Shown here one piece after another: positions 28,851 through 42,200 of a DNA stretch of 64,000 nt. The stretch covers positions 5,522,186 through 5,586,185 of the forward strand of contig OX442317.1 of the NCBI GenBank assembly GCA_949358305.1. Reading direction: 5' to 3'. The notes under the pieces were generated by a model that saw nothing but the letters and a program-made list of their open reading frames with translations, did not search any database and was not told the origin of the DNA. Each line of letters starts with the position of its first letter. Position 1 is the stretch's first letter. Both the position numbers and the translations under genes were made by a program. This DNA comes from Strigamia acuminata. Its lineage: Eukaryota > Arthropoda > Chilopoda > Geophilomorpha > Linotaeniidae.

Positions 28851-31800
28851 ATGGATTCGGATGAAGAAATCATCAAAAGAAAAAATCACAGTATTTTAAA
28901 AATAGAATCATCATCTTCATCGGAATCTGAATCTGAATCTGAATCGGAGGACGAAGTAGAAAACGTCGAAATTCAAAATGACGATCAGCAAGAATCTGAA
29001 ATTTCAGGTATTAAATTCAAAAAATAAATCAAAAAAACCAAAAAATTAATTAATTTTTTTTATATTAAAGATGAACACGAGTCTGATATTAGCGAAGAAA
29101 GCGACGGATCGAGTGGAAGTGGCTTAGATAATTGTGACCGATGTCCTATATGTTTACGTCGATTTTTAAACCAGCAAATTGGCATACCCGAAACGTGCGA
29201 ACACTGCTTTTGTTTGGAATGTATTCAAGAATGGGCAAAGGTTAATTTTTACACACATGTTTCTCATCACACATTAATCGGTTTTAAACGTTTCTTCTCG
29301 ACCAACAGACAGTTAATACGTGTCCTGTCGACAGAAAGACCTTCACAGCGATTGTTGTTAAACATTTTCTAGAGGGAAATGTTATCAATCGGGTAAAACA
29401 AATAATTCGATTGAAAAATATCGAAAAATTAAATTTATATTTCAAAATTATTATTTTTTTTAGATTCCATTGAACCCGAATGAACAACAAGTCGAGTCTG
29501 AACACGATCTGACGTTGTGCGAGGTGTGCCGAGAGGGCAATAATGAAGACCGATTATTATTATGCGACGGTTGCGATGCGGGGTATCATTTATATTGTTT
29601 GAATCCACCACTTCATGCAGTTCCTGTGGGAGAATGGTTTTGTCCCACTTGCGAACCGACTGAATCGAGTATAAACCGCTTAAATGTATGAATTTTAAAC
29701 CCACTAACTCAATTTTTATCGATTTTCTAGCCACAAACAATTTAAATGATATTATAATGTCAGTTTCACTCGACATTCACCGGCCCGTGGCGTGGATTCC
29801 ACGAACGAGTCAAACCGAGCGTGTTCGACGAACGATAAACCAGAACAGAGCCGCGAGAGGCGAAACCGTGGACACACAAACACCCGTTCGAAGGAGACGC
29901 TCGACGAAAAGAAAAACAAAAAGAAAAACGAAACGGAAAACTAAAGCCAAAACCAGCAAGGCTTCGGTGACCGGGAAGAAAACGAGGAGACGGAAAACGC
30001 GGCGGAGAAAAAAAGGCCGAACAAAAAGAAGCAAAACGAGAAAACCAGTGAAAGGAAAAGCCATAAGAATCCACCCGCACTCAATGACGCCGAAAGGACG
30101 CATTGCGGGCATTTTGGGTATCAAAAAACTAATTCCCGGACACGCGTTACCGGTAATGCGCGGACCGCAACACTTGGCTCGTCTTAGATACGCCACGGCT
30201 GCGCCGGAACTGAACATTTTAGGCGATCGCGACGAACTGGATCCAATTGACATGACCGAAAGGTTGGAAAAAATTTGCATTTGAAATTTAAATTTAATTT
30301 AATTTAATTTTAGTTTCGAGGACACTGATATCATTGTTCGTCCGGCGCTTCGTGCTCCGAACGATTACCTTCGACGCAAAGCAGCCGTTTCGCTTCGGAA
30401 TTTTCATCTTCAACCTTTAAGTTTCACGAGAAGGCGGTACGCGTGTTTTTTGGGACGATTTACGTTGAATTTTGTACTAAAATTGTTTTGATTTGTAATT
30501 TATTTGTAGGATGGCTTCTCTCGAAGTGCCTTTACCTACCTGTCCCTCGGACCTGATGAGTTCAATCATGAGCGACCAGTCGCAGCTTCACGGAAGCAAT
30601 TGCAAGGGCTGGATCGGTCGAGACGGCGTTGTGCGCATGGGCTGCACGGGCGCCACCAGACAAACGCCGATAAACCCGCAACAAACCACTAACGAACAAC
30701 CGAGCGATTTAATCGTGAATCAGAGATCGTCGACGAGTTCGGCCACGAATTCCAGCTTGCAGAGAAGCGACACGATGATTTGCAGCACGAATCTCTCGTC
30801 TGAAGCGCGTGCGTGCGACGAAAGCGGCGGCGACGGTCCTGCCGAGAGCGCTGGCGGTCGGCAGTGCGGCCTCATCGCCAAGGAGAAGAAGAAACAAGCG
30901 GTTCCGGAGAAGAAAATCGCTTCCGACGCCGACGACATCGATATATACAGCGACATTGATTCGGGCGATGCGAACGACGACGCGGGAACGTTCGCGGGAG
31001 TGAATTTTATGCACGTCGGGCCTGGCGGGGACGCGAGACACGAGGACTGCAGTAACGACGCTGCGGTCGCGAGCAGCGAGGACGATTTGGTGATTGACGA
31101 AGAGAGACACGCGGACGAGGCTTCGCGGGACGCAGAAACGCCGACAATGGACGAAAAGGTGGTGAGCGATATGGAGGAAAGGGCGCGAGCGGTCAGCGAC
31201 GAGGAGGAGAGAGATGTTGGCAGCGATGACGAGATGATGCAGGTGGTCAGCGACGAGGAGGAGAGAGTTAAAGTGGTCAGCGATGAAGAGGAACACGTGA
31301 GAGTGGTCAGCGACGAGGAAGAGAGATGTCGAGACGATGACGACGAAGAGGAGGACGAAGCGGAAGCGGAAATTGACGTGGAGGACTCGGATCAGGCGCA
31401 AGATCGCGGCGAGGACGAGCAGAATTTGGTCGTTGCGGTTGAAAATGTTTCGTCGGACGAAGACGAGATCGAAGAGGAGGAAAAGTGCGAGGAGTCCGAG
31501 GATAAAAACAATTGCGAGATGGAAGCGAGCGAGGCGGACGACGAAATGGGAGACGGCGACGACGAAAACGTCGATGCGAACGACGACAACGACGAAATGA
31601 TTCCGAAAAACGAGAGCGAGAATGAAAGCGAGGTCGCCGAGTATCGCAAGAACGATTTCGAGTCGATTTCCGAGGCCGCGTCGCCAGGAAAAGAGGAAAA
31701 GAGGAGCCCGGAAGTGGATACGTGCGCTGTCGGCGCGGTTAAAATGGAGGGGGTCACGGAAGAGGCGAAAAGGGAGACGAAAGTGGATCTCGCGGACGAA

Positions 31801-34800
31801 AAGAAGAGCGAGGCGGGTCCGAAGAAGGAGAGAAACAGAAGAACCGGTGACGATTTGATCGAGGAGGGCGAAATTCCCAACAGAATCCGCAAGGAAACGG
31901 CGAAAGCGCAGAGGAGCAAAGAGCCGGCGTCGGAAAGCAGAAGGGGGTCCGGGAAGAGCAATCGGAAAAGATGCGACAACGGGGATCACGAGGAGGGCGA
32001 GATCGTCGAGGACTCGCCGCCGCGCGGAAGGGGCAAGGAAGGACGGGGCGCTCAGCAGCAAAGAAACAGCGACGACGCGCGTCCGTCCAAGAGGAAGAGG
32101 AGCCGCGAACCGGAGAACGAGGGCGGAGTGGCGGAGTCGAAGAGAAACAAGGGCGAGATCAGTTGGAAGAAACTGAGCAAGAGCACGAAAGAGAGGAATT
32201 ACAGGGACGGGAAGCCGAAGGACGAGAAGAAGTATTTTCGGGAACGGGAAATCAAAGACAAGGCGAAGAAAATGGCGGCTGCAGCGGCGGCGGCTGCGGC
32301 AGCCATCGCGGCCGAAAGCGGAGAAAGCAGCGGGAAGAAGAAAAAGCAGGAGAAAGGGTTGAGCAGGAGAAGAGCCGAGAAAGAGTGGATCCGGAAGAAG
32401 GAGGTGGAGGAGAAGGAGAGACACAAAAAGAAAAACAAGCACAAGGATAAACACAAACATCATTCGCGCATCGTCGAGCCCATCCACGTGAAGCGGGAGG
32501 AGAAGGAGCACCGGAGCAGCGAGAGGAAGAAGGAGCGGAAACGCGAGAAAGAGTGGCGGAGCGCGGAAAGGGCGCACAGAGACGAGGGCAAGAGGCACGA
32601 GCATCGGAAGAAGACGGAAAAGGCGTTGTTGGACAGCAGGGAGCACACGCCGGTCGAGTCGAAGGAAGTGTACACGTCGGGGGACAGTATAATCATCAAC
32701 GTGAGCTTCGGACGGTCCGGCAGCGGGTCGAGGGACGTGAAGGAGAAGCCCGTCAAGGCGGGGAACAGGGGCGGCCAGGAGGAAGTGCGGGAGAAGAAGA
32801 AGAATCGACATCGGGAGGAGGAAGGGGAGAGGAAGCGGATTCGGAGCGGACAGAAGTGGAGGGAGGCTCAACCGATGGTGGAGGCGAAGCCCGAGTCGCC
32901 GGAAGTGAGGCAGGAGGATAGCAGGGAGGAGGCTGGAGCGGGCGACGAGGAACGGGCGGTCGCGGATTCCGTGAGCGAGTCCGACGCGGTGGAGTTCGAG
33001 AGTGCGCCGAGTCCGGCTCGGACGGAGGAGGAGGATCCGCTTTCGTCGCCGCACATTGATTTGGAGAATAACGAGAGCGATAACGCGGTTGCGCTGATGG
33101 ATGAGGAGGGTCCGCCGACGCCGACGGAGGACGAGGAAAGAGCGAGTGGGGACAGCGATAATAACGAGTACGATCCGTTTGAACCGACGCGGTCCCCGAG
33201 TTTACCGGATTCGCCCCCGCAGGAACCGGTCAAGGAGAGTGTTGTGACGAAACCGATTCAGCCGCAACAGCCGCCGTCACCGCCACCGCAGCAACAACAG
33301 CAGCAGCAGCAGCAGCAGCAGCTTCTGTTGCAGAAACAACAACAGCAGCTACTGCTGCAGCAACAGCAACTGCTGCTGCAGAAACAACAACAGCAGCAGC
33401 TACTGCAACAACAACAACAACAGCAAAAGCAGCAACTGGAGCAGCAACAACAACAGCAGAAACAGCAGCAGCAAAAGCAACAAATGGAGCAGCAGCAACA
33501 ACAACAGAAGCAGCAGCAGCAAAAGCAACAACAATTACAACAACAACAACAGAAGCAGCAGCAACAACAACCGCCGCCGCAACAACAACAACCGATTCCG
33601 CCACCACTGCCGCCGGAACTGCCGCCATTGCCGCCGGAGCCCGAACCGGTGGAGAAATTGAAGCCGAACGCGGTTGCCGAGCAGGCGAAGATGAAGGAAG
33701 TGGAAGTGAACCGCAAAGTGGAGATTATCAAACCGATCGTGACCAGACAGATAATGCAACAGGTGAAAATGGCGCCGATGCCGCCGCAAGTGAGCAATCC
33801 GCCCATGGTGACGTTGCCGAACGTGCGCGTGCCGCCGCCCAACTTCATTCCCAGGTGCGTGACCAACAACCCGGCCATGGGCGGCGCCAACAACCTGCGA
33901 CCCATCGGATGGACGTTGGGCGCGCCGCCGCACGGGGTCATCTATTCGGGCGCCAACCAGCCCATGATGCGGCCCGGCTTCCTCCCACCGTCGCTCGGCG
34001 CCACCGCCATGCACTCGCAGATCGGAACGTTGCTGCAGACGCAGGCGGCGCACATGGCGCTGTTTGGGAGCGTCAGGAATCCAGGGAACGCCGGCATGCC
34101 GCCACCCGTTCCGTTGCTCAACTGCCCCACGATGCACCCGATGGCGGCTCTGCGGCCGCCGATGAACGCCAAACCACAGAACGGAGAGACGCACAGAGTG
34201 ATGATCACTCAGAGTCAGCAGGACAACGCAGAAGTGGTGGACATGGACGTGGATTCGCCGTATTCGCCCGAAGATTTGGACGTGGAGGTGGAAAAGGGAG
34301 CCGAGAAACCCAAGGACAAGTTCGACTTGCTGCTGGGGGCGGGCAAAAAGGAGTCGGCGCCGGTGAGTTCGCGGCCCGACGCGCGAGGTGCGCATCCGAG
34401 GCGAGCGGAACAAGGTCGGGGGCCGAGGGGACACGACAGGAGCCAGGGACATCACGCGAAGAGGGGGAATCAACACGAAGCGAGTTCGAAGAAACACATT
34501 GTGCGGTTCGAGTTGCCCAACAGGAGGTTCCAGAAGCAGGAGAAGAAGGGCGACGACGCCAAGAAGGACGGCGTGCCGCTCAGGCTGGACGAGAGCCAGC
34601 TGAAGATTCTGGACGAGTTGCCGAGCTCGGCCGTGGAAATGCAGATGAAGGAAAAGGTGAAAGATTGGTCACGAAAACGAAAATGTTTTATTTTTAAATT
34701 TATTTTTAATTTTTTAGTTTTTGAAGAAGTTGAATAGACAAGAGAGAGTAATTGAGGAGGTGAAGTTGGCACTGAAACCTCATTACAATCAAAGATCTAT

Positions 34801-35027
34801 CACCAAAGAGGAATACAAAGAGATACTGAGGAAATCAGTACCTAAAGTAAGGGATTTGGATTTAAAAGTGTGGTTAGATTTATTGATTTATTGTTTGTTT
34901 TGATTAGATTTGCCATAACAAAAGCGGTGACATAAATCCCGTGAAGATTCGCAGTTTGGTGGAAGGGTATGTGCGGAAGTTTAAATATCAGCGTAAAAAG
35001 GCATCGACAGGAAGTAAAAAATCCTGA
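28851..35027 (+). CDS. PHRF1: PHRF1, PHD and RING finger protein
   Basis: Nine exons (28851-29007, 29071-29240, 29309-29392, 29464-29668, 29731-30262, 30314-30436, 30510-34656, 34718-34846, 34908-35027) close in frame to 1888 residues. An acidic N-terminus leads to a RING (CPICLRRF...[13 protein letters not shown], then [10 protein letters not shown]) near 80-125 and a PHD finger ([19 protein letters not shown]...GEWFCPTC) near 150-195. A Lys/Arg-rich block follows. The 4.1-kb exon 7 encodes acidic SDEEE repeats, basic RS-like stretches, a Gln-rich region and Pro-rich segments. The C-terminus carries the family's conserved domain ([40 protein letters not shown]), reported to bind the phosphorylated Pol II CTD. 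Vertebrate PHRF1 is an E3 ligase acting on TGIF and in DNA repair. The donor at 29668 (GA|GTATAA) was chosen because it alone keeps the frame. Confidence 0.94.
33279..33596 (+). repeat. Gln-rich CAR/CTG repeat tract in PHRF1
   Basis: About 105 codons of mostly CAA/CAG with interspersed Leu (CTG, TTG), Lys (AAA, AAG), Glu and Met, flanked by polyproline. The minus strand is open across it in two frames, giving long Val/Ala- and Cys-rich shadow frames. The regular Lys and Leu spacing suggests a coiled-coil-prone segment. Confidence 0.9.
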
Positions 35028-36202
35028 GTTTTTCTCCGGGTTGTGACTTAAAAGTTGGCCACAAACTCAACGATGATGGCCTTGATGCAAATATGGTCAA
35101 AAGTGGCGACCGGACAGGATAAAGTGTATTTGTTTTTGTTTTTATTTTTAAATTGTTTTTATTTTGTATTTTTTACTATTAGTGATTGATCATCGTTTGG
35201 AGTTTATCAGTCGTTTAAAAAGCTAATAATTAATAATAATAATTAATAAAATCCTCTAAAATCATATCATTTTTCATCTGTATGGAGACTTAAAAGAAAT
35301 TTGTGTTCTGATTTTTAATGTGTTTTAAAAGTCTCGGAAATACAAATTCATTTCTATTTTTTGTATTTATTACTTCGTTTTATTTTTATTTCTATTTTTT
35401 GTGTTTTTATTTTTATTTTTTAAATTTTTTATCTTGAGATTTTAGATAAAAATTTTGTTTCGTTCAAAATGTCTCGATGCGGTGCTCCGCTTCGAGTTGC
35501 GGATGTCGAGAGATGTAGAAGGAATACAAACTGAAACTGTATAATAAAAAAGAAGTGTGGGTATCGTTTAGAGTATGAAAAATTAGGATGAATAATAAAA
35601 AAAAAAATATCTTCATGGTAAAAATGGTGGCCTTTAATTCGAGGAAAGGAAGAAGATCGCGGATAGAAATCTCAACTTTTGGAGCTGCATGATTCATTTG
35701 TAATTAAAGACGGAATTAATAAATGTATTTGGTAACGATAATCATCAATTACATAATAATATCGATTTGTGCACAAAGGATTATCATTTTTATGATTTTT
35801 TTATTCGAAGATCCCGAAATATTTCACAAAGGATTATCATTTTTATGATTTTTTTATTCGAAGATCCCGAAATATTTCTGTTGTGGGCCAACCGAAATTT
35901 CATCACCCGGCACCTGAAGTAAATCACATTTCACTTCCCTTCTGGTTTTTCTCAGTGTTTCCGGAAATTTATTTACAAATAACGGGGTTCAAATGATTTT
36001 TAAAAAAACAATAAAATCATTTTTTATAAAGAAATAGCGTTATATAATTATTTTTATTCAGATAGAGTGACATTAATAACGGGTTTCATTAATCTTTGGA
36101 CTTAAGTTCCAGTTATCGTCGCACGTAATTGAACAGCGCTGTATTCCAAGATGGCCCGCGTTGAGCAGTTGTGTGTCGAGGGCAGGTGATGAATTTCTTG
36201 AC
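35028..36202. other. Intergenic region PHRF1 to Sbf
   Basis: The left part is the PHRF1 3' UTR, with AATAAA at 35245-35250. A 53-bp direct tandem duplication lies at 35772-35877. From about 36100 on, sequence upstream of the Sbf ATG becomes GC-richer and probably holds its promoter and 5' UTR. No gene is recognised; the minus-strand frames are low-complexity. Confidence 0.45.
35772..35877. repeat. 53-bp tandem duplication
   Basis: Two adjacent identical copies start with CACAAAGGATTATCATTTTT at 35772 and 35825, each ending in ATCCCGAAATATTT. Identity appears complete, so the duplication is recent. Confidence 0.9.
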
Positions 36203-39200
36203 ATGTCTCGTCTGGCGGATTATTTTGTGGTCGTTGGATACGATCACGAGAAAGAACGTGAGTTGAATTTTTTCTAAAAGTCGTTAAAACTAATATAAAC
36301 GAGACGAGGTAAGTGAATATAAAATTTAACCGGGTTAAAGTGTAAAATGTAAAAAAAAAAAAAATCACCTCTTGAACCGTTTACAGTAAAAAAAAAAAAT
36401 AATTTAAATTAAAAGCTTTTGATAAGCTTAAGTCCTCGGCAAACATCAGTAAAACAGATAACTCAAAACACCGATTGATTTTTGACTCATCGTATAAAAT
36501 GAGTGGACGAATAAATCGCACCTGATTTCAGATTTTTTTAATTTTTTAATTTCTTTTTTTTTCTTCCAAACACGAAAAAGAAAAGAAAAAAAAACAACAA
36601 AAAAATCCTTCGCTTCTAATTCTAACCCAGTTAATTACTCATGTATAGTTGACATCGAATTGGGACTAAAAGTGACAGTCATAACGCGAATTTTGGGCAG
36701 GGGCGGGGCCCACAATTGAAATGTCAATTTTGTTGATTTTCATTCACTTTCGTCCATTTAAAACCAAACAAATCGAGGAATTTCTCCACAAAAACGGGAT
36801 TAAGCATTTCTTTGACATGACGTCACACGTCCTTGAGTTTCCCGAGTGCTACTTGATGAAGGGTTTCTTTGTATATGAAATTTTTTCTTCTTTTTTAATT
36901 TTCAATTTTTTATTTCCAGGCAGTGGAGCAAGTATTGGTAAAATACTACAAAGATTTCCAGCTAAAGATTGGGACGATACTCCTTTCATCGAAGGCATCG
37001 AATTGGTAAACATAAAAAAAAAAATTCACAATTTTTTAAAATAATTTTTTTTTAAAAAAAAAAATTTCTAGTTCTGCCAACCACAAGGATGGACATTATC
37101 AACGGCGCAACAGCAACCGCTGTTTTTCGTATCAGTACTCACCGACATCGACGCAAACCCGCACTACTGCGCTTGTCTCTGCTTCAACGAGGCCGCGGCC
37201 ATCACCCCGAGCCGCCCACCTGACGAGGAAGATGAAGGGGATACTGATTCAACACCACCTCTCATAACCCATCACTCCATCATGTACGCGCCAAAGTGCC
37301 TCGTCCTCGTCTCCAGGCTCAATTATTTTGAAACGTTTAGGGTAACGAATATTCAATAAATCGTGTTTCCGCTCAATATTTAATTTTTTTAATTGTTTTT
37401 TTAAAGAATTGCTTGGGAATCGTGTACACAGTGTGTGTGGAAAATATGCCATATCCTATGGAGACGTTAATTGGCAATATTTTAGGATGTGTTCAGGTGC
37501 CTCCGCCTGGTGCGTGTGTTTGAGTAATTTGATGGCGTTTAAAAATGATTAATTACTATATTTTTGTTTATTCGTAAGGTGGGCCTCAGGTGCGATTCTC
37601 TATCGGAGCCGGCGATCGCCAAGCGTTGCAACCACCTTTGAGCGGGTCGTTGCCCGCTACAAACTCGGGTTTAGCCACCTTGTTTTCGCAATTGGGTAAT
37701 TCGTAATGGCGTATAAATGTTATCATTGATGTAATTTTGATTTATTTTGAAGGGATTCATAACGTGTTGTCATTGTTTTGCGCTGCATTGACGGAGCACA
37801 AGCTGCTTTTTCATTCATGCAGCTACACTCGCCTCATTGAAGCTTGCCACGCTCTCACTGCCCTGCTCTACCCTTTTAAATACTCGTAATTTTATATTTT
37901 TTAATTATTAAAATTGTTATTAATACTCGTTTGTTTAGCCACGTGTATATACCACTGTTACCTGCTGTGTTGGTTGAGGTGTTGAGCACCCCGACTCCTT
38001 TTATTATGGGAATTCATTCGAATCTGAGGCATGAAATTAACGAATTGGTAAATAAATAAATAAATTGATATTTTGATATATTTATATTTAAATCTTTGTT
38101 TTGTTGTTGCAGTTAGACGTGTTAATTATTGATTTAGACGGTGGTAGCATAACAGTGCCGGATTGTATTTCAGTTCCGTCGCTTCCTCCTCCTCTGTATC
38201 CGCAAACGCATTCCATTTTGATGTTGGTGCTTCATCCCGAGCTGCTGGCAGCTGACAATACTTTTCCTTCTTCGAATACTCCGCGGCCATCATCGCCCGT
38301 AATGGTGGACAAAGAAATTCGCGCCATTTTTTTGCGTCTGTTTGCACAGCTTTTGCAGGGATACCGCTCGTGCCTAAATATTGTCCGCATTCATTCTCGA
38401 CCTTTCATATCCTTCCATAAGGTATTTCTATATAGGATTAATTAAATTATTGGTTGATTTTGTGTTTGATTTGATTTCAGGCTGCCTTTTTGGGCCAACG
38501 GAATTTGATGGAAGACGAATTTATGAAAAAACTGCTGAATTGCATGTTTTTTAATACTTTCGTCTCTGAGCGGGGACCTCCGTTTCGAGTCTGTGATATC
38601 TTCGATGAGCTGTACGCCAATATGCAAGACTTGATGAAAAGTGAAGGTGGAAACCAAGATATTATATTGCACAACATTCAAGAATTAGCTCATCATTTGT
38701 TTTTAAATGTAAAAAAAAGAAATGGTGTTTTTTAAAGCGATTTTTGTGCGTTAATTGATCGTTTTTGTTGTGTAGGAATATCCAAATCAGCAGCCGTACG
38801 TGCAGATTATTCCTAAACCGACCGAAGGTGCATTTACGAGGATCCATCAACCGACGTTTCCCACAATGAACGTGAAAGTCGTGCAAGATATCATCGACGA
38901 TGGACTTTCAAAACACAAACTAAAGTAATGAAGTATTAATGAAGAAAATCAATTTGTTGAAATTGTTTTTATTGAAGGGTCCAAGTTCGACCTCAACCGA
39001 CTCGAATCATCCCTATGGGCCCATCTTTGAGCGCATCGTTGCAAGAGGGAAACATCGTCGTTAACAGCGTACGGCGCTTGGAGGTGTTGCGTCATTGCAT
39101 TAAATGCATTTTTGAAGGGAAAATCTCCGATGCCAGAAAGGTGAAAGGAAGAAATGAGTCGAATTTTGATTGATTGATGATTGATTTTTGATTTTTGTTT

Positions 39201-42200
39201 GCGTAGACTTTTCCAGCTGTTTTGAGAGCATTAAAAAACAATACGGCACGATTGGCTCTCTGTCAAGAACTGTGTCACCACGTACTGGGAAACAAAGCCA
39301 TTTTGGGACATCAACAATTCGAATTAGTGGTGCGCTTAATCAACTGCGCACTGCAAGATGATTCTAGCATGGACGAACACGGAATTGCTTATGCACTTTT
39401 GCCCTTAACTACTGCATTTTGTCGAGTAAATTAATATTAAAAAAATACCGTATTTCCGCAATCCGGCCAAGTGCTTTTGCGAAAAAACAGCCGCCCTTGA
39501 ATAGTAGCCGCGGCTATTATTCTAGGGCGATTAAAACGTAACAAAACGTAACAAAATGAACGTAGAACATTTCTTCTACGTTCATTTTGAGTCGTTTTGG
39601 GTTCACGAACGTAAAACGAACGAAAAACGGCCACAAATTCAAATAAGAGCCGCCCTTGAATTGTATCCCCGGCCATTATTTGGGGAAATACGGTAATAAT
39701 ATTATTTGCGATGATTTTAACGATTATGAATTATTTTGTAAAAATAGAAACTATGCACTGGAGTTATTCAGTTTGCCTACACATGTGTTCAAGAACATGC
39801 CGTTTGGACAAATCAGCAATTCTGGGAGGACGCGTTCTACCAGGACGTGCAGAAAGAAATCCGCTCTCTTTATTTACCCAGACACGAGGTGAGCCGTTCC
39901 TTAGCTGCAGCTAGGGAATCGGCACTTAGTCTTGATCATGTATATCTATTCTCCTCTTATTTCTTAGAACGGTAATTATTTCTATTCAATTCTTCCTCAC
40001 AGAACAAAGACTCGGTGTGGGCCCGTGACCGATTCAATTGCTCCGTAGACTACACGCACAAACGTTCCGTCAATTACGTGCGGCCTCAGGAGCCCAGTGC
40101 GCTGGAAATAGCCGCGGAACAAGTGCGTTGTTTATTTTAAATTTTGAAATAAGTTTAATCGGTTTGGATTTTTAGATGCGGACGTGGGATACGTTGACGG
40201 CGGATCAAAAACAAGAGATGATTAGTAACGAAGAATCGACGGTGTACAGTCAAGCGATTCATTACGCCAATCGAATGGTGTATCTGCGCGTTCCGCTGGA
40301 TGCATCCAAGACTCTGAAGAGTCTGTTGAGTCTCGAGGGTGAATCGAACAGCAACAGCAACGTGACCAACAGTGTGAGTGACCAGGAAAGCATCGGTGCC
40401 GAGAGCGGGTTCGAAGAAGACACTTCGGAAGTGGGTGCGGGCATCATCCGCTTCGTTTCGCGATTCGTCGATAAAGTTTGCACCGAGAGTGGGGTCACCG
40501 AGGATCACATAAAGGCCCTGCATCAAATGATACCTGGAGTTGTGGCTATGCACATCGAAACACTCGAAGCGGTCCATCGCGAGAGTAAACGATTACCGCC
40601 CGTACAAAAGGTGAAAAATATTAAATATTTTTGTAAATTTTTATTTATTTATTTTGTTTTTGTAGCCAAAAATTCAACTTCCTTCTCTTTTATTGGGCGA
40701 GGAATTGGTTGCCGATGGATTGCGCGTTTATCTCATTCCCGACGGGCGAGAAGAGGCCACGGGTGGGTTGTTGGGTGGCCCCGCGCTTTTGCCGTCCGAA
40801 GGCGCCATTTTTCTTACCAATTATCGTATCGTTTTCAAGGGCACTCCGTGTGATCCTTTTGGTGGGTGGATTGAAAGGATTTTTGTTGATTTTTGTTGAT
40901 TTTTGTTGATTTTTGTTTGGTTTTTTATTTGTTTTAGCCAATGAGCAAACCGTTATTCGTGCTTTTCCCGTTGCTTCGCTTACTAAAGAAAAACGTATCA
41001 ACGTGCAATACTTGTCGCATCTGGACCAGTGGTTACAGGAAGGCCTTCAGTTGCGTTCCAGCACATTCCAACTGTTAAAAATAGCGTTTGATGAAGAAGT
41101 CACGTCGGAGAACATCGAAACTATGCGGAAACTTATTCATCGCGTGCGACACCCTGAAAGCATTTTCAGTTTGTTCGCTTTCACGAGCCAAGCGATCGTT
41201 CCACAGACTCAGCTGCACAAGCAAAAGGAGAAGAATGCCACGCTCAGGTACGAAAAAAGGAGGAGAAACATTGAAACAAATTCAAAATGACATTTCTGCA
41301 GGGGCTTAGCCAAAAAGACTCTCTTGAAGACCGCGCGCAAAGCCGGATTCAAACCGAAATCGTCGTCCAGGCGACAGAAATACGTGTTGCCGTCGGTGCA
41401 GAACAGATCAATGACGATACCCGGTCGTTTGACCGCATCGCCCGTCGAGATTGAACCGGGCGTGAGGTCTAATTCGGTCTACGAAGACGATCTCTCTAGT
41501 GAGTTTGCGCAAACAGTTATTTTATTCGTTTATTTATTTATTTGTTTATTTATTTATTGTCGATCAGAGGACAGAGATGGTTTGAATTGTTTTTGTTGTT
41601 TTGATGACGATGTTTTCTTGATTGATTTTTTTGTATTTAAGTTATAGATGAGTCGGATCTTATTCATTCGGCCATGACGTCCGTCATTCAATCGGAAGCG
41701 AAAAATGTGGAACGATTGTCGGAGCGCAGTTACGCGAAAGATTGGGCGCGACTCGGACTCGGTTCCATCAATTGCACCTCGAAAGCTCGGGGAGACCAAC
41801 AACAGTTTCGAGTCACTTTGGTGAACGCCACGTACTCGTTGTGTCGAAGGTTTGATTGATTTGTAACGTTTGAATTGGATTTTTGGTTTTAAAATAAAAT
41901 TGTTTTTAATTGCAGTTACCCGGCGGTTTTCGCGGTGCCGAGTTCGGTTTCGGACGAAAGTTTGAGGAAAATTGCACGTTGCTATCGTCATTGCCGATTG
42001 CCGATTATTTGTTGGCGACACCCGCGCACCAAAGCGCTGCTTTTGCGTTCAGCCACTTTTCACGTGAAAGGAGTGATGGGGATGCTCAAGGCCCATCCGG
42101 GGTCTTCGGGCTCGTCGCACGACACGTCGTCCAGTCTGGAACAAGAGAAGTTCTTTCAAGCCGTCGTGAATGCGACGCCGTTGAACGAAGTTCGGCAAAG

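Noticed and set aside
29669-29685. Donor at AAT|GTATGA (29685) for PHRF1 exon 4
   Set aside because: It looks acceptable but breaks the frame with the next exon; the donor at 29668 restores it.
30709-33054. 781-residue minus-strand open frame across PHRF1 exon 7
   Set aside because: It is the complement of a GA-rich coding exon whose purine bias removes stop codons from the opposite strand. Composition is Leu/Arg/Phe low complexity and there is no splice or start context.
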